DNA of 13,828 nt from Bifidobacterium breve (GTDB lineage: Bacteria > Actinomycetota > Actinomycetes > S36-B12), in assembly GCA_945900705.1 (NCBI GenBank), contig CAMDKJ010000026.1:1-13828 (forward strand), given 5' to 3'. Below, piece by piece: positions 6,681 to 13,828 of the stretch (position 1 is the stretch's first letter; each line of letters begins with the position of its first letter). Both the position numbers and the translations under genes were made by a program. The notes under the pieces are model-generated. The model did no database searches, was not told the origin of the DNA, and was given only the letters and a program-made list of their open reading frames with translations.

Positions 6681-7817
6681 GTGGCAGCTCCGCAGAACTA
6701 TCTCGCAGTGATCAAGGTTGTTGGTATTGGCGGCGGCGGGGTGAACGCGGTTAACCGGATGATCGAAGTTGGTCTTAAGGGTGTTGAGTTCATTGCGATC
6801 AACACTGACGCGCAGGCGCTGTTGATGAGCGATGCCGACGTCAAACTGGATATCGGCCGGGAGTTAACCCGCGGCCTTGGCGCTGGGGCTAATCCTGAGG
6901 TGGGTATGAAGGCCGCCGAGGATCACATCCAAGAGATCGAAGAAGTACTCAAGGGCTCTGACATGGTCTTCGTTACCGCTGGTGAAGGCGGTGGCACTGG
7001 TACCGGCGGTGCTCCGGTGGTGGCGCGAGTGGCTAGATCCCTTGGCGCCCTCACCATTGGTGTCGTGACGCGCCCATTTGGATTTGAAGGCCGTCGTCGT
7101 CAGGCTCAGGCTGAAACAGGTATTGAGAGCCTGCGCGCTGAAGTAGATACCTTGATCGTTATTCCGAACGACCGCCTGCTGTCATTATCTGATCGCAATA
7201 TCAGCGTTATTGATGCGTTCCGGCAGGCCGATCATGTATTGCTCCAAGGGGTGTCAGGGATTACCGACCTGATCACCACCCCAGGCCTGATCAACCTCGA
7301 CTTTGCCGATGTGAAGAGCATCATGCATGGAGCCGGATCTGCCCTCATGGGTATTGGCTCGGCGCGTGGTGAAGATCGCGCGGTCGAAGCTGCCGAGAAG
7401 GCCATCTCTAGCCCATTACTCGAGGCCGGGATTGACGGGGCGCACGGAGTTCTGCTCTCGATTTCTGGCGGCAGTGACCTCGGGCTATTTGAGATCAATG
7501 AGGCGGCCCGCTTGGTTAGTGATGCAGCTCATCCAGATGCCAACATTATCTTTGGCGCCGTCATTGACGACACTCTCGGCGATGAGGTGCGCGTTACCGT
7601 AATCGCTGCTGGTTTTGATGGTGGCGAACCGCCGGCCCGCAAGGGTGTGTCGACAACTACTTCGGCCCGACGCCTCGATGACACCGGGTCCATCCCGGCG
7701 GTCACCGGTGAGGTACCGGTTGTTACTTCACCACCGGCTCGACCAGTGCAGCAGCCACGTACCGTCATCTTCGATGATGCCGATGACGGCCTTGACGTAC
7801 CTGACTTCCTGAAATAG
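6681..7817 (+). CDS. ftsZ: FtsZ, tubulin-like division ring GTPase
   Basis: The cytoplasmic GTPase that polymerises into the Z-ring and recruits the divisome. It has 378 residues. The start is GTG 6681, nine bases after GAAGGGA (6665-6671); the resulting N-terminus MAAPQNYLAVIKVVGIGGGG is the classic actinobacterial one. Seen: GIGGGGVNAVNRMI (about 15-28), the tubulin signature GEGGGTGTGG (about 101-110), and the T7 loop NLDFADVKSIM (about 205-215) with Asp207 and Asp210, which complete the GTPase site of the next subunit. A variable linker of about 50 residues (from about 318) leads to the acidic tail DDADDGLDVPDFLK (about 365-378), the docking peptide for SepF and other partners. No key residue is missing. 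It is separated from ftsQ by the longest gap in the window, which suggests its own promoter. Confidence 0.99.
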   Translation: MAAPQNYLAVIKVVGIGGGGVNAVNRMIEVGLKGVEFIAINTDAQALLMSDADVKLDIGRELTRGLGAGANPEVGMKAAEDHIQEIEEVLKGSDMVFVTAGEGGGTGTGGAPVVARVARSLGALTIGVVTRPFGFEGRRRQAQAETGIESLRAEVDTLIVIPNDRLLSLSDRNISVIDAFRQADHVLLQGVSGITDLITTPGLINLDFADVKSIMHGAGSALMGIGSARGEDRAVEAAEKAISSPLLEAGIDGAHGVLLSISGGSDLGLFEINEAARLVSDAAHPDANIIFGAVIDDTLGDEVRVTVIAAGFDGGEPPARKGVSTTTSARRLDDTGSIPAVTGEVPVVTSPPARPVQQPRTVIFDDADDGLDVPDFLK

Positions 7818-7826
7818 GAAAGCTAA

Positions 7827-8612
7827 ATGAAAACTGTCACGGGCCACTTCGGTTCGCTGGCACCCGGTGGCCGCTCAGTAATCTGGGCGGCCACCGGTCG
7901 TTTTGGCGGGCACAGTCTGCCCCCTTTTGATGAACTCAATCTGGCCGACTATGTCGGGGATGAGCCCAGCAGGGTGCAACGCAATAGGCAGGTGGCTGCC
8001 GCGAGCATTGGCCTAACCGCGACTGATCTGGTGCTAATGCAGGGAGTGCACGGTGCCAACGTTGTGGTGGTGGAGCAGGGCTCGCCAGGGCTGCCCGGGG
8101 CACCTGGCTTTGATGCGCTGGTTACCAAAACACCAGGGGTGGGTCTAGTAGCACTTGCCGCTGATTGTGTGCCAATAGTGCTAGCCGATGTTGCCAATCA
8201 AGTCATTGGCGCAGTGCACTGTGGCTGGCGCGGCTTGGCTGCGGGAGTGGTGCCGGCGGCGCTGGCTCAGATGCATGAACTGGGCGCAGATCAGGTACAC
8301 GCGGTAATCGGGCCCTCGATCTGCGCGAATTGCTACCCGGTGCCACCGCAGCGGGTACTTGAACTTACTGGTGCGCTTTCGGCGTCCGTAGCGGCTGTGG
8401 CGTGCCCAAAATTCGCGGGAGTAGAGCCGGAATTGGCGGTGGCTTGCATCGACGTGGGTGCGGGCGTGCGGGCCCAACTTGCCGAAGCCGGGGTCACCGC
8501 ACTCACCCTTGCCGGCTGTACCGCTCACAGCAACGGCCTGTTTTCGTATCGCCGCGATGGGCAGACCGGACGCCAGGGCATGTTGATCCGATTAGGTGAT
8601 CCGATTAGATGA
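7827..8612 (+). CDS. pgeF: PgeF (YfiH/YlmD family), peptidoglycan editing factor, multicopper-oxidase-like fold
   Basis: A YfiH-family protein. In E. coli the family member removes wrongly made UDP-MurNAc-L-Ser so that only L-Ala enters the wall; adenosine-processing and laccase-like activities have also been reported for the family. It has 261 residues. Seen: MQGVHGANVVVVEQ (about 71-84, His75), LAADCVPIVLAD (about 111-121, Cys114) and GAVHCGWRGLAAGVV (about 128-142, His131), which together make the metal site. GPSICANCYPVP and CTAHSNGLFSYRRDGQTGRQGMLI follow. The last metal-site motif usually reads HAGWRG or HAGRRG; here Ala is replaced by Cys132. The ribosome binding site AGGAAAG overlaps the ftsZ stop, and the gap to ftsZ is 9 bases. 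This is the standard actinobacterial position. Confidence 0.92.
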   Translation: MKTVTGHFGSLAPGGRSVIWAATGRFGGHSLPPFDELNLADYVGDEPSRVQRNRQVAAASIGLTATDLVLMQGVHGANVVVVEQGSPGLPGAPGFDALVTKTPGVGLVALAADCVPIVLADVANQVIGAVHCGWRGLAAGVVPAALAQMHELGADQVHAVIGPSICANCYPVPPQRVLELTGALSASVAAVACPKFAGVEPELAVACIDVGAGVRAQLAEAGVTALTLAGCTAHSNGLFSYRRDGQTGRQGMLIRLGDPIR

Positions 8613-9325
8613 TTAGCACTATGAGTGCAACGCGACGAGCCGAGTTGGCCGAAAACCTTGATTTAGTGCAGGCGCGCATCGCTCGGGCCTGCGAGGCCGC
8701 CGGTCGTGACCTAGCCGAGGTACGGCTGATCGTGGTTACGAAGACTTTCCCGGCAAGTGACGTGCACCTACTTGCCGAATTGGGGGTGAGGGATGTCGGT
8801 GAAAACCGAGATCAGGAAGCTCGAGCTAAGTGGTCCGAGTGCACTGACCTGCCACTGCGCTGGCATTTAATTGGTCAACTTCAGCGAAATAAAGTCAACT
8901 CGGTACTTCATTGGGCCGATGTCGTCCAGACGGTGGATCGACCTGAGCTAGCCGAAGCACTCAATACCGCCGCTGAGCGGGTTGGTCGGCGGTTAGGTGT
9001 CATGGTTCAGGTGGCCCTTGATGTCCCGTTACAAAGTGCCCGGGGCGGTTGCGCACCGGCAGATGTGCCCGCTTTGGCACGGTACCTGCTTTCACTAGGT
9101 CACCTAGATCTCACCGGGGTAATGGGGGTGGCGCCACTTCTAGGGGAGCCGGCGGCGGCATTTACGCGGCTGGCGCAGGTGGCTGGGATAGTGCGTGAAC
9201 TCACACCGGGCGCCGATCAGATCTCCGCTGGGATGAGCGGTGATCTCGAAGAGGCGATCGATCGGGGCGCGACACAAGTACGCATTGGGGGCGCAGTACT
9301 CGGGAACCGGCCCATCCTGCCGTAA
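8609..9325 (+). CDS. yggS: YggS/YlmE family PLP-binding protein (PLP homeostasis)
   Basis: A small single-domain protein that holds pyridoxal phosphate in a TIM-barrel fold resembling the N-terminal domain of alanine racemase. The family is linked to PLP and amino-acid homeostasis and has no firmly proven enzyme reaction. It has 238 residues. Lys45 in IVVTKTFPAS is the expected Schiff-base lysine. Also seen: VGENRDQEA (about 63-71), RWHLIGQLQRNKVNSV (about 84-99) and GMSGDLEEAIDRGATQVRIGGAVLG near the C-terminus, which holds the PLP phosphate. ATG 8609 overlaps the pgeF stop (ATGA), with AGGTGAT (8594-8600) as a plausible ribosome binding site. An in-frame ATG at 8621 has no such site and is less likely. 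Confidence 0.94.
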   Translation: MISTMSATRRAELAENLDLVQARIARACEAAGRDLAEVRLIVVTKTFPASDVHLLAELGVRDVGENRDQEARAKWSECTDLPLRWHLIGQLQRNKVNSVLHWADVVQTVDRPELAEALNTAAERVGRRLGVMVQVALDVPLQSARGGCAPADVPALARYLLSLGHLDLTGVMGVAPLLGEPAAAFTRLAQVAGIVRELTPGADQISAGMSGDLEEAIDRGATQVRIGGAVLGNRPILP

Positions 9326-9379
9326 GGTCAAAGGGTAGTTGGGGCAAAACGATGTGCAATCAGTTGTGCAAACCGATGT

Positions 9380-9384
9380 GGAGG
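9380..9384 (+). promoter_or_regulatory. Ribosome binding site that sets the sepF start
   Basis: GGAGG (9380-9384) lies five bases before GTG 9390. The longer in-frame TTG at 9339 has AAAGGG only three bases upstream and would add 17 residues unlike any SepF N-terminus. The 64-base yggS-sepF spacer also holds two GTGCAA copies 12 bases apart (9354, 9366) and two CGATGTG copies (9350, 9374). I see no convincing promoter in it. Confidence 0.75.
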
Positions 9385-9389
9385 ACGAC

Positions 9390-9935
9390 GTGGCTGGCGC
9401 GATGCGCAAGATGGCCGTCTACCTAGGCTTAGTTGAGGACGCCGAGGTAGAGGAGTACGACGACTACGACGACGTACGCCGTGATGTGCGTACCCGCGAC
9501 ACCCGATCAAGTGAGCGTCGGGGATACGACGACCACCCCGAAGACCGCACGTCCACAAGAAACGTGCGTTCGGTTTCAGAATCGCGTTCGGTTCGAACCT
9601 TCCGAAGCGATGATCAGCCGGTGGAGCGTCGACCGATGGCGCCAGCATCGGCCGACATTAGCCGCATCGAAACCATTCACCCGCGTAGCTACAACGACGC
9701 CCGCCGTATCGGCGAGGAGTACCGCGAGGGGGTGCCGGTCATCATGAATCTTTCCGAGCTTGACGACAGTGACGCCAAGCGGATTATCGACTTTGCAGCC
9801 GGGCTGGTATTTGGTCAGCGTGGGGCAATTGAGCGAGTTACCAATAAAGTGTTCTTGCTCTCGCCGGTTAATGTTGATGTTGGGGAGGCTGCGCGCGAGC
9901 AGGTTGCGCAGGACGGGTTCTTCAATCAGAGCTAG
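9390..9935 (+). CDS. sepF: SepF, FtsZ-tethering division protein
   Basis: SepF anchors FtsZ to the membrane and bundles it; Actinobacteria lack FtsA, and SepF takes its place. With GTG 9390 as start it has 181 residues and begins (M)AGAMRKMAVYLGLVED, the standard actinobacterial amphipathic membrane-anchor helix. A charged linker of about 75 residues (about 15-92) is first acidic (EVEEYDDYDD) and then rich in Arg, Ser and Val. The globular SepF domain follows (about 95-172): IHPRSYNDARRIGEEYREGVPVIMNLSEL, then AKRIIDFAAGLVFGQRGAIERVTNKVFLLSP. It binds the conserved FtsZ tail, which is intact in this window. The start is decided by the GGAGG site and by the family N-terminus. The linker looks disordered. 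Confidence 0.96.
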   Translation: MAGAMRKMAVYLGLVEDAEVEEYDDYDDVRRDVRTRDTRSSERRGYDDHPEDRTSTRNVRSVSESRSVRTFRSDDQPVERRPMAPASADISRIETIHPRSYNDARRIGEEYREGVPVIMNLSELDDSDAKRIIDFAAGLVFGQRGAIERVTNKVFLLSPVNVDVGEAAREQVAQDGFFNQS

Positions 9936-9983
9936 TTTTAGACTTGCTCGATAGCCGCCAAACACTATGCAGGGAGTCAATAA

Positions 9984-10268
9984 ATGAGCGCCATCGGGCA
10001 GTTGCTCGCGACGGCGCTTTGGATTTACTGGCTGCTTTTCATTGTGCGAATCGTATTTGACCTAGTGCAGGCATTCGCACGTTCTTGGCGCCCTCGAGGC
10101 CCGATCTTGCTGATCGCGGAGGCAATTTACACCGTGACCGATCCGCCACTTCGGGTCCTTCGCCGAATCATCCCTCCGCTTCGACTTGGTTCTATTCAAT
10201 TTGATCTGGCTTTTTTAATCATTTTGATCCTGTTGCAGGTGCTAATTAATTTCGCACTGCTGCTCTAG
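9984..10268 (+). CDS. yggT: YggT/YlmG family membrane protein
   Basis: A small integral membrane protein of 94 residues with two hydrophobic helices (about 3-24 and 72-93). The loop between them carries the family signature: FARSWRPRGPILLIAEAIYTVTDPPLRVLRRIIPPLRLG. The molecular role is not settled; family members have been tied to division, osmotic tolerance and, in plastids, nucleoid distribution. The ribosome binding site is AGGGAG (9971-9976), seven bases before the ATG. It sits 48 bases after sepF and 35 before divIVA, the usual actinobacterial order. I see no promoter in either short gap. Confidence 0.9.
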   Translation: MSAIGQLLATALWIYWLLFIVRIVFDLVQAFARSWRPRGPILLIAEAIYTVTDPPLRVLRRIIPPLRLGSIQFDLAFLIILILLQVLINFALLL

Positions 10269-10290
10269 CCTTGTGGTTTAAGTTTTTATA

Positions 10291-10299
10291 GGAGGAGGT
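10291..10299 (+). promoter_or_regulatory. Very strong ribosome binding site for divIVA
   Basis: GGAGGAGGT (10291-10299) lies four bases before ATG 10304. It is the best Shine-Dalgarno match in the window and fits high expression of a scaffold protein. It also fixes the divIVA start. Confidence 0.8.
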
Positions 10300-10303
10300 T
10301 CAC

Positions 10304-10771
10304 ATGCCATTAACTCCTGCCGAGGTGCGGGCAACGCAATTTGCAACGACACGGGTCCGTTCCGGATATGACGTTGACGAAGTCGATGCATTTCTTGACA
10401 TCGTTGAAGCTGATATCGCTGCATTAAGTGGCGACTTGCAGCAGGCGCGCGATGAATCCGCGGTTTTGCGTACCCAATACAGCCAACTTCAATCGCGATT
10501 ACGAAGCGCGGAGCGTGAGTTGGCCGCTGCGCAAGAGCGCGGCTCGTCGGCAAGTCCAACTGAAATTCGCCACGACACCGTCGAAATTGTCCGACCTGAC
10601 CCTGCGCTATTTACCGGAGATGCGGCCGAAGTGTTGAAAATTGCTCAGGCAACCGCGGATGAAATAATCGCAGTGGCCGAAAAGCAGGCGCAGCGCATTC
10701 GCGCAGACTTGCGTAGCCGCCTGGAGACTCAACTGAGCGAACTAAGTGGGTCAGAGGCTACCGATACGTAG
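10304..10771 (+). CDS. divIVA: DivIVA/Wag31-like polar and septal scaffold protein (short form)
   Basis: A coiled-coil scaffold that gathers at curved membrane, marking poles and septa; in Actinobacteria it usually directs polar growth. It has 155 residues. The N-terminal membrane-binding domain reads PLTPAEVRATQF then RSGYDVDEVDAFLDIVEADIA (about 2-40), a clear DivIVA signature. A coiled-coil stretch rich in Gln, Glu and Arg follows (about 38-76), then a linker (about 77-96) and a second helical region (about 105-150, AAEVLKIAQATADEIIAVAEKQAQRIRADL). The length is much below Wag31 (about 260) and Streptomyces DivIVA (about 400), and closer to Bacillus DivIVA (about 164). The last 21 bases overlap the 3' end of ileS on the other strand. 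Confidence 0.93.
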   Translation: MPLTPAEVRATQFATTRVRSGYDVDEVDAFLDIVEADIAALSGDLQQARDESAVLRTQYSQLQSRLRSAERELAAAQERGSSASPTEIRHDTVEIVRPDPALFTGDAAEVLKIAQATADEIIAVAEKQAQRIRADLRSRLETQLSELSGSEATDT

Positions 10772-10775
10772 TTCG
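10738..10775. repeat. Inverted repeat spanning the divIVA/ileS 3' overlap
   Basis: CGAACTA (10738-10744) and TAGTTCG (10769-10775) are perfect 7-base inverted copies flanking the 21-base overlap of the two genes. A smaller CTAC...GTAG pair lies within. There is no flanking T-run or A-run, so a bidirectional terminator is only a possibility. Confidence 0.25.
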
Positions 10776-13700
10776 ATCGCCGTTTCTGGTACCTCAACGA
10801 AATAATTCGCTGTTTCCGGCCAGTTATCTCCAACTTGAACCATGTTCGGGGCAAGGACTTCAGCGCCAATCATTTCACCGTGTTCAGACATTGTTGCGAG
10901 CACATCCTCGTCGGCACTTGACCAGTAGACGCTGATGCGGTCTGCGACATCTAAACCAGAATTCTTGCGCGCTTCTTGGATGGCTCGCACGATCTCGCGC
11001 GCTAACCCGGCTCGGCGTAAATCATCAGTGATGGTGAGGTCAAGTGCGATGCTTTCGCCCGCATCGGCGGCCACCGCCCAACCTTCACGTGGCGTCTCAG
11101 TTATGACGACGTCACCCTCGGCGACACTTACTTCACCGAGCCCGGAAACAGTTAATTTGGTGGACCCGTTAGCTCGCACCTCGGCCAGCAAGGCCGCTGG
11201 GTCACTTGCTGCTATCGCCGCTGCAACAGCAGGAGTTTGCTTGCCGAAGCGCTGCCCGAGTGACCTAAAGTTTGCTTTTACGCTGGTGTCGACTAAACCA
11301 GCGCCGCCGTCATCAAGGGATTCAAGTGTGCTGATATTCAGTTCTTCACAAATCTGCTCGCGCAACTGTGCTGAGAGCTCCGACCAGCCGGTTGCCGAAA
11401 CCAAAGCACGGCCAAGTGGTTGGCGGGTACGCACTCCACTTGATGCACGGGCGGCTCGACCTAGTTCGACAATCCGCCTGACAAGTGCCATGTCAGTGCC
11501 AAGTTGTTCATCGATTGCCTCAGCAGTTACCTCAGGCCAAGTGGCCAGGTGCACCGACTTTGGTGCGCTGGGGTCGGTACTGCGAAATAGGTCTTGCCAA
11601 ACCCTTTCAGTGATGAAGGGGGTGAAAGGAGCAAGACACAAAGTGGCGGTGCGCAGCGCCTCATGCAAGGTCGCAAGCGCTGCCGGGTCACCATCCCAAA
11701 AGCGGCGGCGCGAACGGCGCACAAACCAATTGGAAAGATTGTCAATAAAAGTCGAAAGCAGGCGGCCGGCGCGTTGAGTGTCGAATGCCTCGAGAGCCAG
11801 ATCAACTTCGCGGGCTAATTGATTCGCTTCAGAAATAACCCAACGATCGATAACCGGGCGCTGAGAGGGGTCAGGGGCAGGTGCCGACGGCTCCCACTGT
11901 GAAAGCCTGGCGTAGAGGGAAAGGAATGAAACCGTGTTCCAGTAGGTCAGCAGCGTCTTGCGAACAACATCGCCAATCGCGGCATGGCCAACCCGGCGCG
12001 CCTGCCATGGTGAACCACTCGCCAGCATGAACCAGCGCACGGCATCGGCTCCATGTTCATTCATTAAGCCAATAGGTTCAAGTACGTTGCCGAGATGCTT
12101 TGACATCTTGCGGCCGTCTTCGTCCAATATATGCCCGAGGCAGACGACATTCTTGTAGGACGACTCTTCGAAAACTAAGGTGCCGATGGCCATCAGTGTG
12201 TAGAACCACCCGCGAGTTTGGTCAATTGCCTCGCAGATGAAGTCGGCTGGGTATTGCGCCCGAAATGAATCCGCATTTTGCAATGGATAGCCCACCGCGG
12301 CGAAGGGCATGGCGCCTGAGTCATACCAGCAGTCAATAACCTCGGGCACGCGATTGGCGATAAGACCGCAGGTGGGACAGGGCATCGTGATGTCATCGAC
12401 ATAAGGCCGGTGGGGGTCGATGGCACTGACGTCGACGCCGGCAAGCGCACTCAGTTCGGCCATTGAAGCCACCGCCGTTAGGTGCCCATCGGGGCAGCGC
12501 CAAATAGGTAGTGGGGTGCCCCAGTAGCGGTTACGTGATAGCGCCCAATCAACGTTGTTGTTTAGCCAGTCACCGTAGCGGCCCCACTTGATGCTGCCAG
12601 GAAACCAATTGGTCTTTTCATTTTGCTCAAGGAGTTGATCCTTGATTGCCGTGGTGCGGATGTACCAGGACGGCTGTGCGTAATAGATCAACGGGGTGTG
12701 GCAGCGCCAGCAGTGCGGATAAGAGTGCTCATACTCCACATGCTTGAACATCAAGCCGGCCGCGGTCAACGTCGTGATGAGACCGGCATCGGCCTTTTTG
12801 AAGAATTGGCCTCCCACTACGGGTACATCCGGGGCGAAATGACCATCGGGCAGAACCGGATTTACCACGGGTAAGCCATAGGCACGGCAGGTGAGTAAGT
12901 CATCGGCGCCGAATGCGGGGGCTTGATGCACAAGCCCGGTGCCGTCCTCGGTTGTTACGTAGTCAGCAAGAACCACGAAATGTGCGCCGGGAATTTCGAC
13001 ATAGTCGAATGGGCGCTGGTAGGTGAGGCGTTCAAGTTCGGTGCCGAGCATGGTTGACAAGACGGTGACCGGCTCAGCGAAGACTTGGTCTAGTAGCGCG
13101 GTTGCTACCACCAGAGTTTCGCCATCGACAGTATTTACCACGGAGTATTGAGCGGTTGGTTTCACTGCGACCGCGGTATTTGAGACTAATGTCCAGGGGG
13201 TTGTTGTCCAGACTAAGAAAGCGGCACCCGGGTAACTCCTGAGAAAGTCAGTGTCGGTAACAGGAAATCGCACGTAGACCGAAGGGTCAATAACGGTTTC
13301 GTAGCCTTGTGCGAGTTCATGGTCAGAAAGTCCGGTACCGCAGCGTGGACAATAAGGTGCGACGCGGTGATCTTGAACTAGTAGACCTTTGTCGAAGATT
13401 TGTTTTAGTGACCACCAAACACTTTGAATGTAATTTGGGTCCATGGTCCAGTACGCGGCATCGGTATCGACCCAATAGCCCATGCGGGTGGTCATTTCAG
13501 TGAATTCATCAACGTGACGAAGCACCGACTCCCGGCAGCGGGCATTGAACTCGGCGACCCCATAAGCCTCAATGTCTTGCTTCCCGGTGAACCCGAGCTC
13601 CTTTTCGACGAAAAGCTCAACCGGCAGGCCATGACAATCCCAGCCGGCTTGGCGGGGGACATGAAAGCCCTTCATAGTGCGGTACCGCGGGAAGACGTCC

Positions 13701-13828
13701 TTAAAGACCCGGGCTTCGACATGGTGGGTGCCAGGAGTGCCATTTGCGGTCGGTGGGCCCTCGTAAAAGACCCAGAGGGGTCGGCCCTGACTTTGGGCTA
13801 CCGAGGCGGCAAAGACGCCCTCACGCTC
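10751..13828 (-). CDS. ileS: IleRS, isoleucyl-tRNA synthetase (5' end beyond window)
   Basis: A class I synthetase that charges tRNA-Ile and edits mischarged valine. The frame stays open to the right edge, so the gene continues past the ATG at 13675 and 1025 residues are visible; probably fewer than 40 are missing. In order: VFYEGPPTANGTPGTHHVEAR (about visible residues 20-40, the HIGH-equivalent), AGWDCHGLPVE, YCPRCGTGLSDHELAQGY (a Cys-pair region), the CP1 editing domain with WTTTPWTLVSNTAV and GTGLVHQAPAFGADD, ALSRNRYWGTPLPIW, IDQTRGWFYTL, and KMSKHLGN (KMSKH about 574-578, bases 12095-12109). The tRNA-anticodon region follows, ending in an Asp/Glu-rich tail. Its motifs are those of the type 2 (IleS2-like) bacterial clade normal for Actinobacteria. 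It converges on divIVA. Confidence 0.97.
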   Translation of the reverse strand, partial: EREGVFAASVAQSQGRPLWVFYEGPPTANGTPGTHHVEARVFKDVFPRYRTMKGFHVPRQAGWDCHGLPVELFVEKELGFTGKQDIEAYGVAEFNARCRESVLRHVDEFTEMTTRMGYWVDTDAAYWTMDPNYIQSVWWSLKQIFDKGLLVQDHRVAPYCPRCGTGLSDHELAQGYETVIDPSVYVRFPVTDTDFLRSYPGAAFLVWTTTPWTLVSNTAVAVKPTAQYSVVNTVDGETLVVATALLDQVFAEPVTVLSTMLGTELERLTYQRPFDYVEIPGAHFVVLADYVTTEDGTGLVHQAPAFGADDLLTCRAYGLPVVNPVLPDGHFAPDVPVVGGQFFKKADAGLITTLTAAGLMFKHVEYEHSYPHCWRCHTPLIYYAQPSWYIRTTAIKDQLLEQNEKTNWFPGSIKWGRYGDWLNNNVDWALSRNRYWGTPLPIWRCPDGHLTAVASMAELSALAGVDVSAIDPHRPYVDDITMPCPTCGLIANRVPEVIDCWYDSGAMPFAAVGYPLQNADSFRAQYPADFICEAIDQTRGWFYTLMAIGTLVFEESSYKNVVCLGHILDEDGRKMSKHLGNVLEPIGLMNEHGADAVRWFMLASGSPWQARRVGHAAIGDVVRKTLLTYWNTVSFLSLYARLSQWEPSAPAPDPSQRPVIDRWVISEANQLAREVDLALEAFDTQRAGRLLSTFIDNLSNWFVRRSRRRFWDGDPAALATLHEALRTATLCLAPFTPFITERVWQDLFRSTDPSAPKSVHLATWPEVTAEAIDEQLGTDMALVRRIVELGRAARASSGVRTRQPLGRALVSATGWSELSAQLREQICEELNISTLESLDDGGAGLVDTSVKANFRSLGQRFGKQTPAVAAAIAASDPAALLAEVRANGSTKLTVSGLGEVSVAEGDVVITETPREGWAVAADAGESIALDLTITDDLRRAGLAREIVRAIQEARKNSGLDVADRISVYWSSADEDVLATMSEHGEMIGAEVLAPNMVQVGDNWPETANYFVEVPETAIELRIGSL

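Noticed and set aside
10269..10303. Promoter immediately before divIVA
   Set aside because: TTGTGG and TTTATA are present, but the spacing is far too short for a -35/-10 pair and the stretch is only 35 bases long. The ribosome binding site explains it.
10935..11777. 280-residue open frame on the + strand inside ileS
   Set aside because: It is antisense to the C-terminal region of a clear IleRS. Its Ser/Arg/Ala-rich composition is typical of a shadow frame and it shows no recognisable domain.
13673..13675. ATG at 13675 (minus strand) as the true ileS start
   Set aside because: The frame continues upstream to the window edge and encodes the essential PPTANG and GTHH (HIGH-equivalent) motifs, so this Met is internal.
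1..13828. Mobile elements, CRISPR, tRNA/rRNA genes, riboswitches or a hidden novel system
   Set aside because: The window is almost entirely filled by recognised dcw genes and ileS, with no transposase, array of spaced repeats, tRNA-like fold or unassigned gene-sized gap.

Overview
The window is a nearly complete division and cell wall (dcw) cluster from an actinobacterium (Actinomycetota). The evidence for this phylum is the gene order, the FtsZ N-terminus (MAAPQNYLAVIKVVGIGGGG) with its TAGEGGGTGTGG loop, the SepF N-terminus (AGAMRKMAVYLGLVED), the MurG GGTAGHIEPA loop, and the neighbouring sepF-yggT-divIVA-ileS block. Base composition looks moderate, in the mid-50s % G+C by eye, with very tight gene packing and short versions of DivIVA and FtsQ. 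That would suit a small-genome, possibly aquatic lineage, but I cannot fix an order or genus from this sequence.

Layout, left to right on the + strand. The 3' two-thirds of a phospho-MurNAc-pentapeptide transferase gene (mraY) enters at base 1. It is followed by murD, ftsW, murG, murC and ftsQ. Four of these five junctions are 4-base ATGA or GTGA stop/start overlaps and the fifth (ftsW-murG) is a 3-base gap, so this block reads as one translationally coupled transcript. A 204-base gap then precedes ftsZ. It is the only sizeable intergenic region in the window, and it holds a C-rich tract (G-quadruplex motif on the other strand), a 23-base imperfect palindrome and an 8-bp inverted repeat. After ftsZ come pgeF (YfiH/YlmD), yggS (PLP-binding), sepF, yggT and a short divIVA. 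The isoleucyl-tRNA synthetase gene ileS lies on the - strand, convergent with divIVA. The two 3' ends overlap by 21 bases, and the 5' end of ileS runs off the right edge.

How the genes work together. MurC and MurD add L-Ala and D-Glu to UDP-MurNAc, MraY moves the completed pentapeptide precursor to the lipid carrier, MurG adds GlcNAc to make lipid II, and FtsW polymerises it at the septum. FtsQ links the divisome to the wall enzymes. FtsZ forms the ring, SepF ties FtsZ to the membrane, and DivIVA marks poles and septa. PgeF corrects mis-made UDP-MurNAc-peptide. YggS (PLP homeostasis) and YggT are common passengers. IleRS is a housekeeping translation enzyme.

I see no mobile element, CRISPR array, tRNA, rRNA or novel defence-type system here. 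The points most worth checking are the ftsZ leader, the ftsW start-codon inverted repeats, the divIVA/ileS overlap, and motif changes in MurD, MurC and PgeF.
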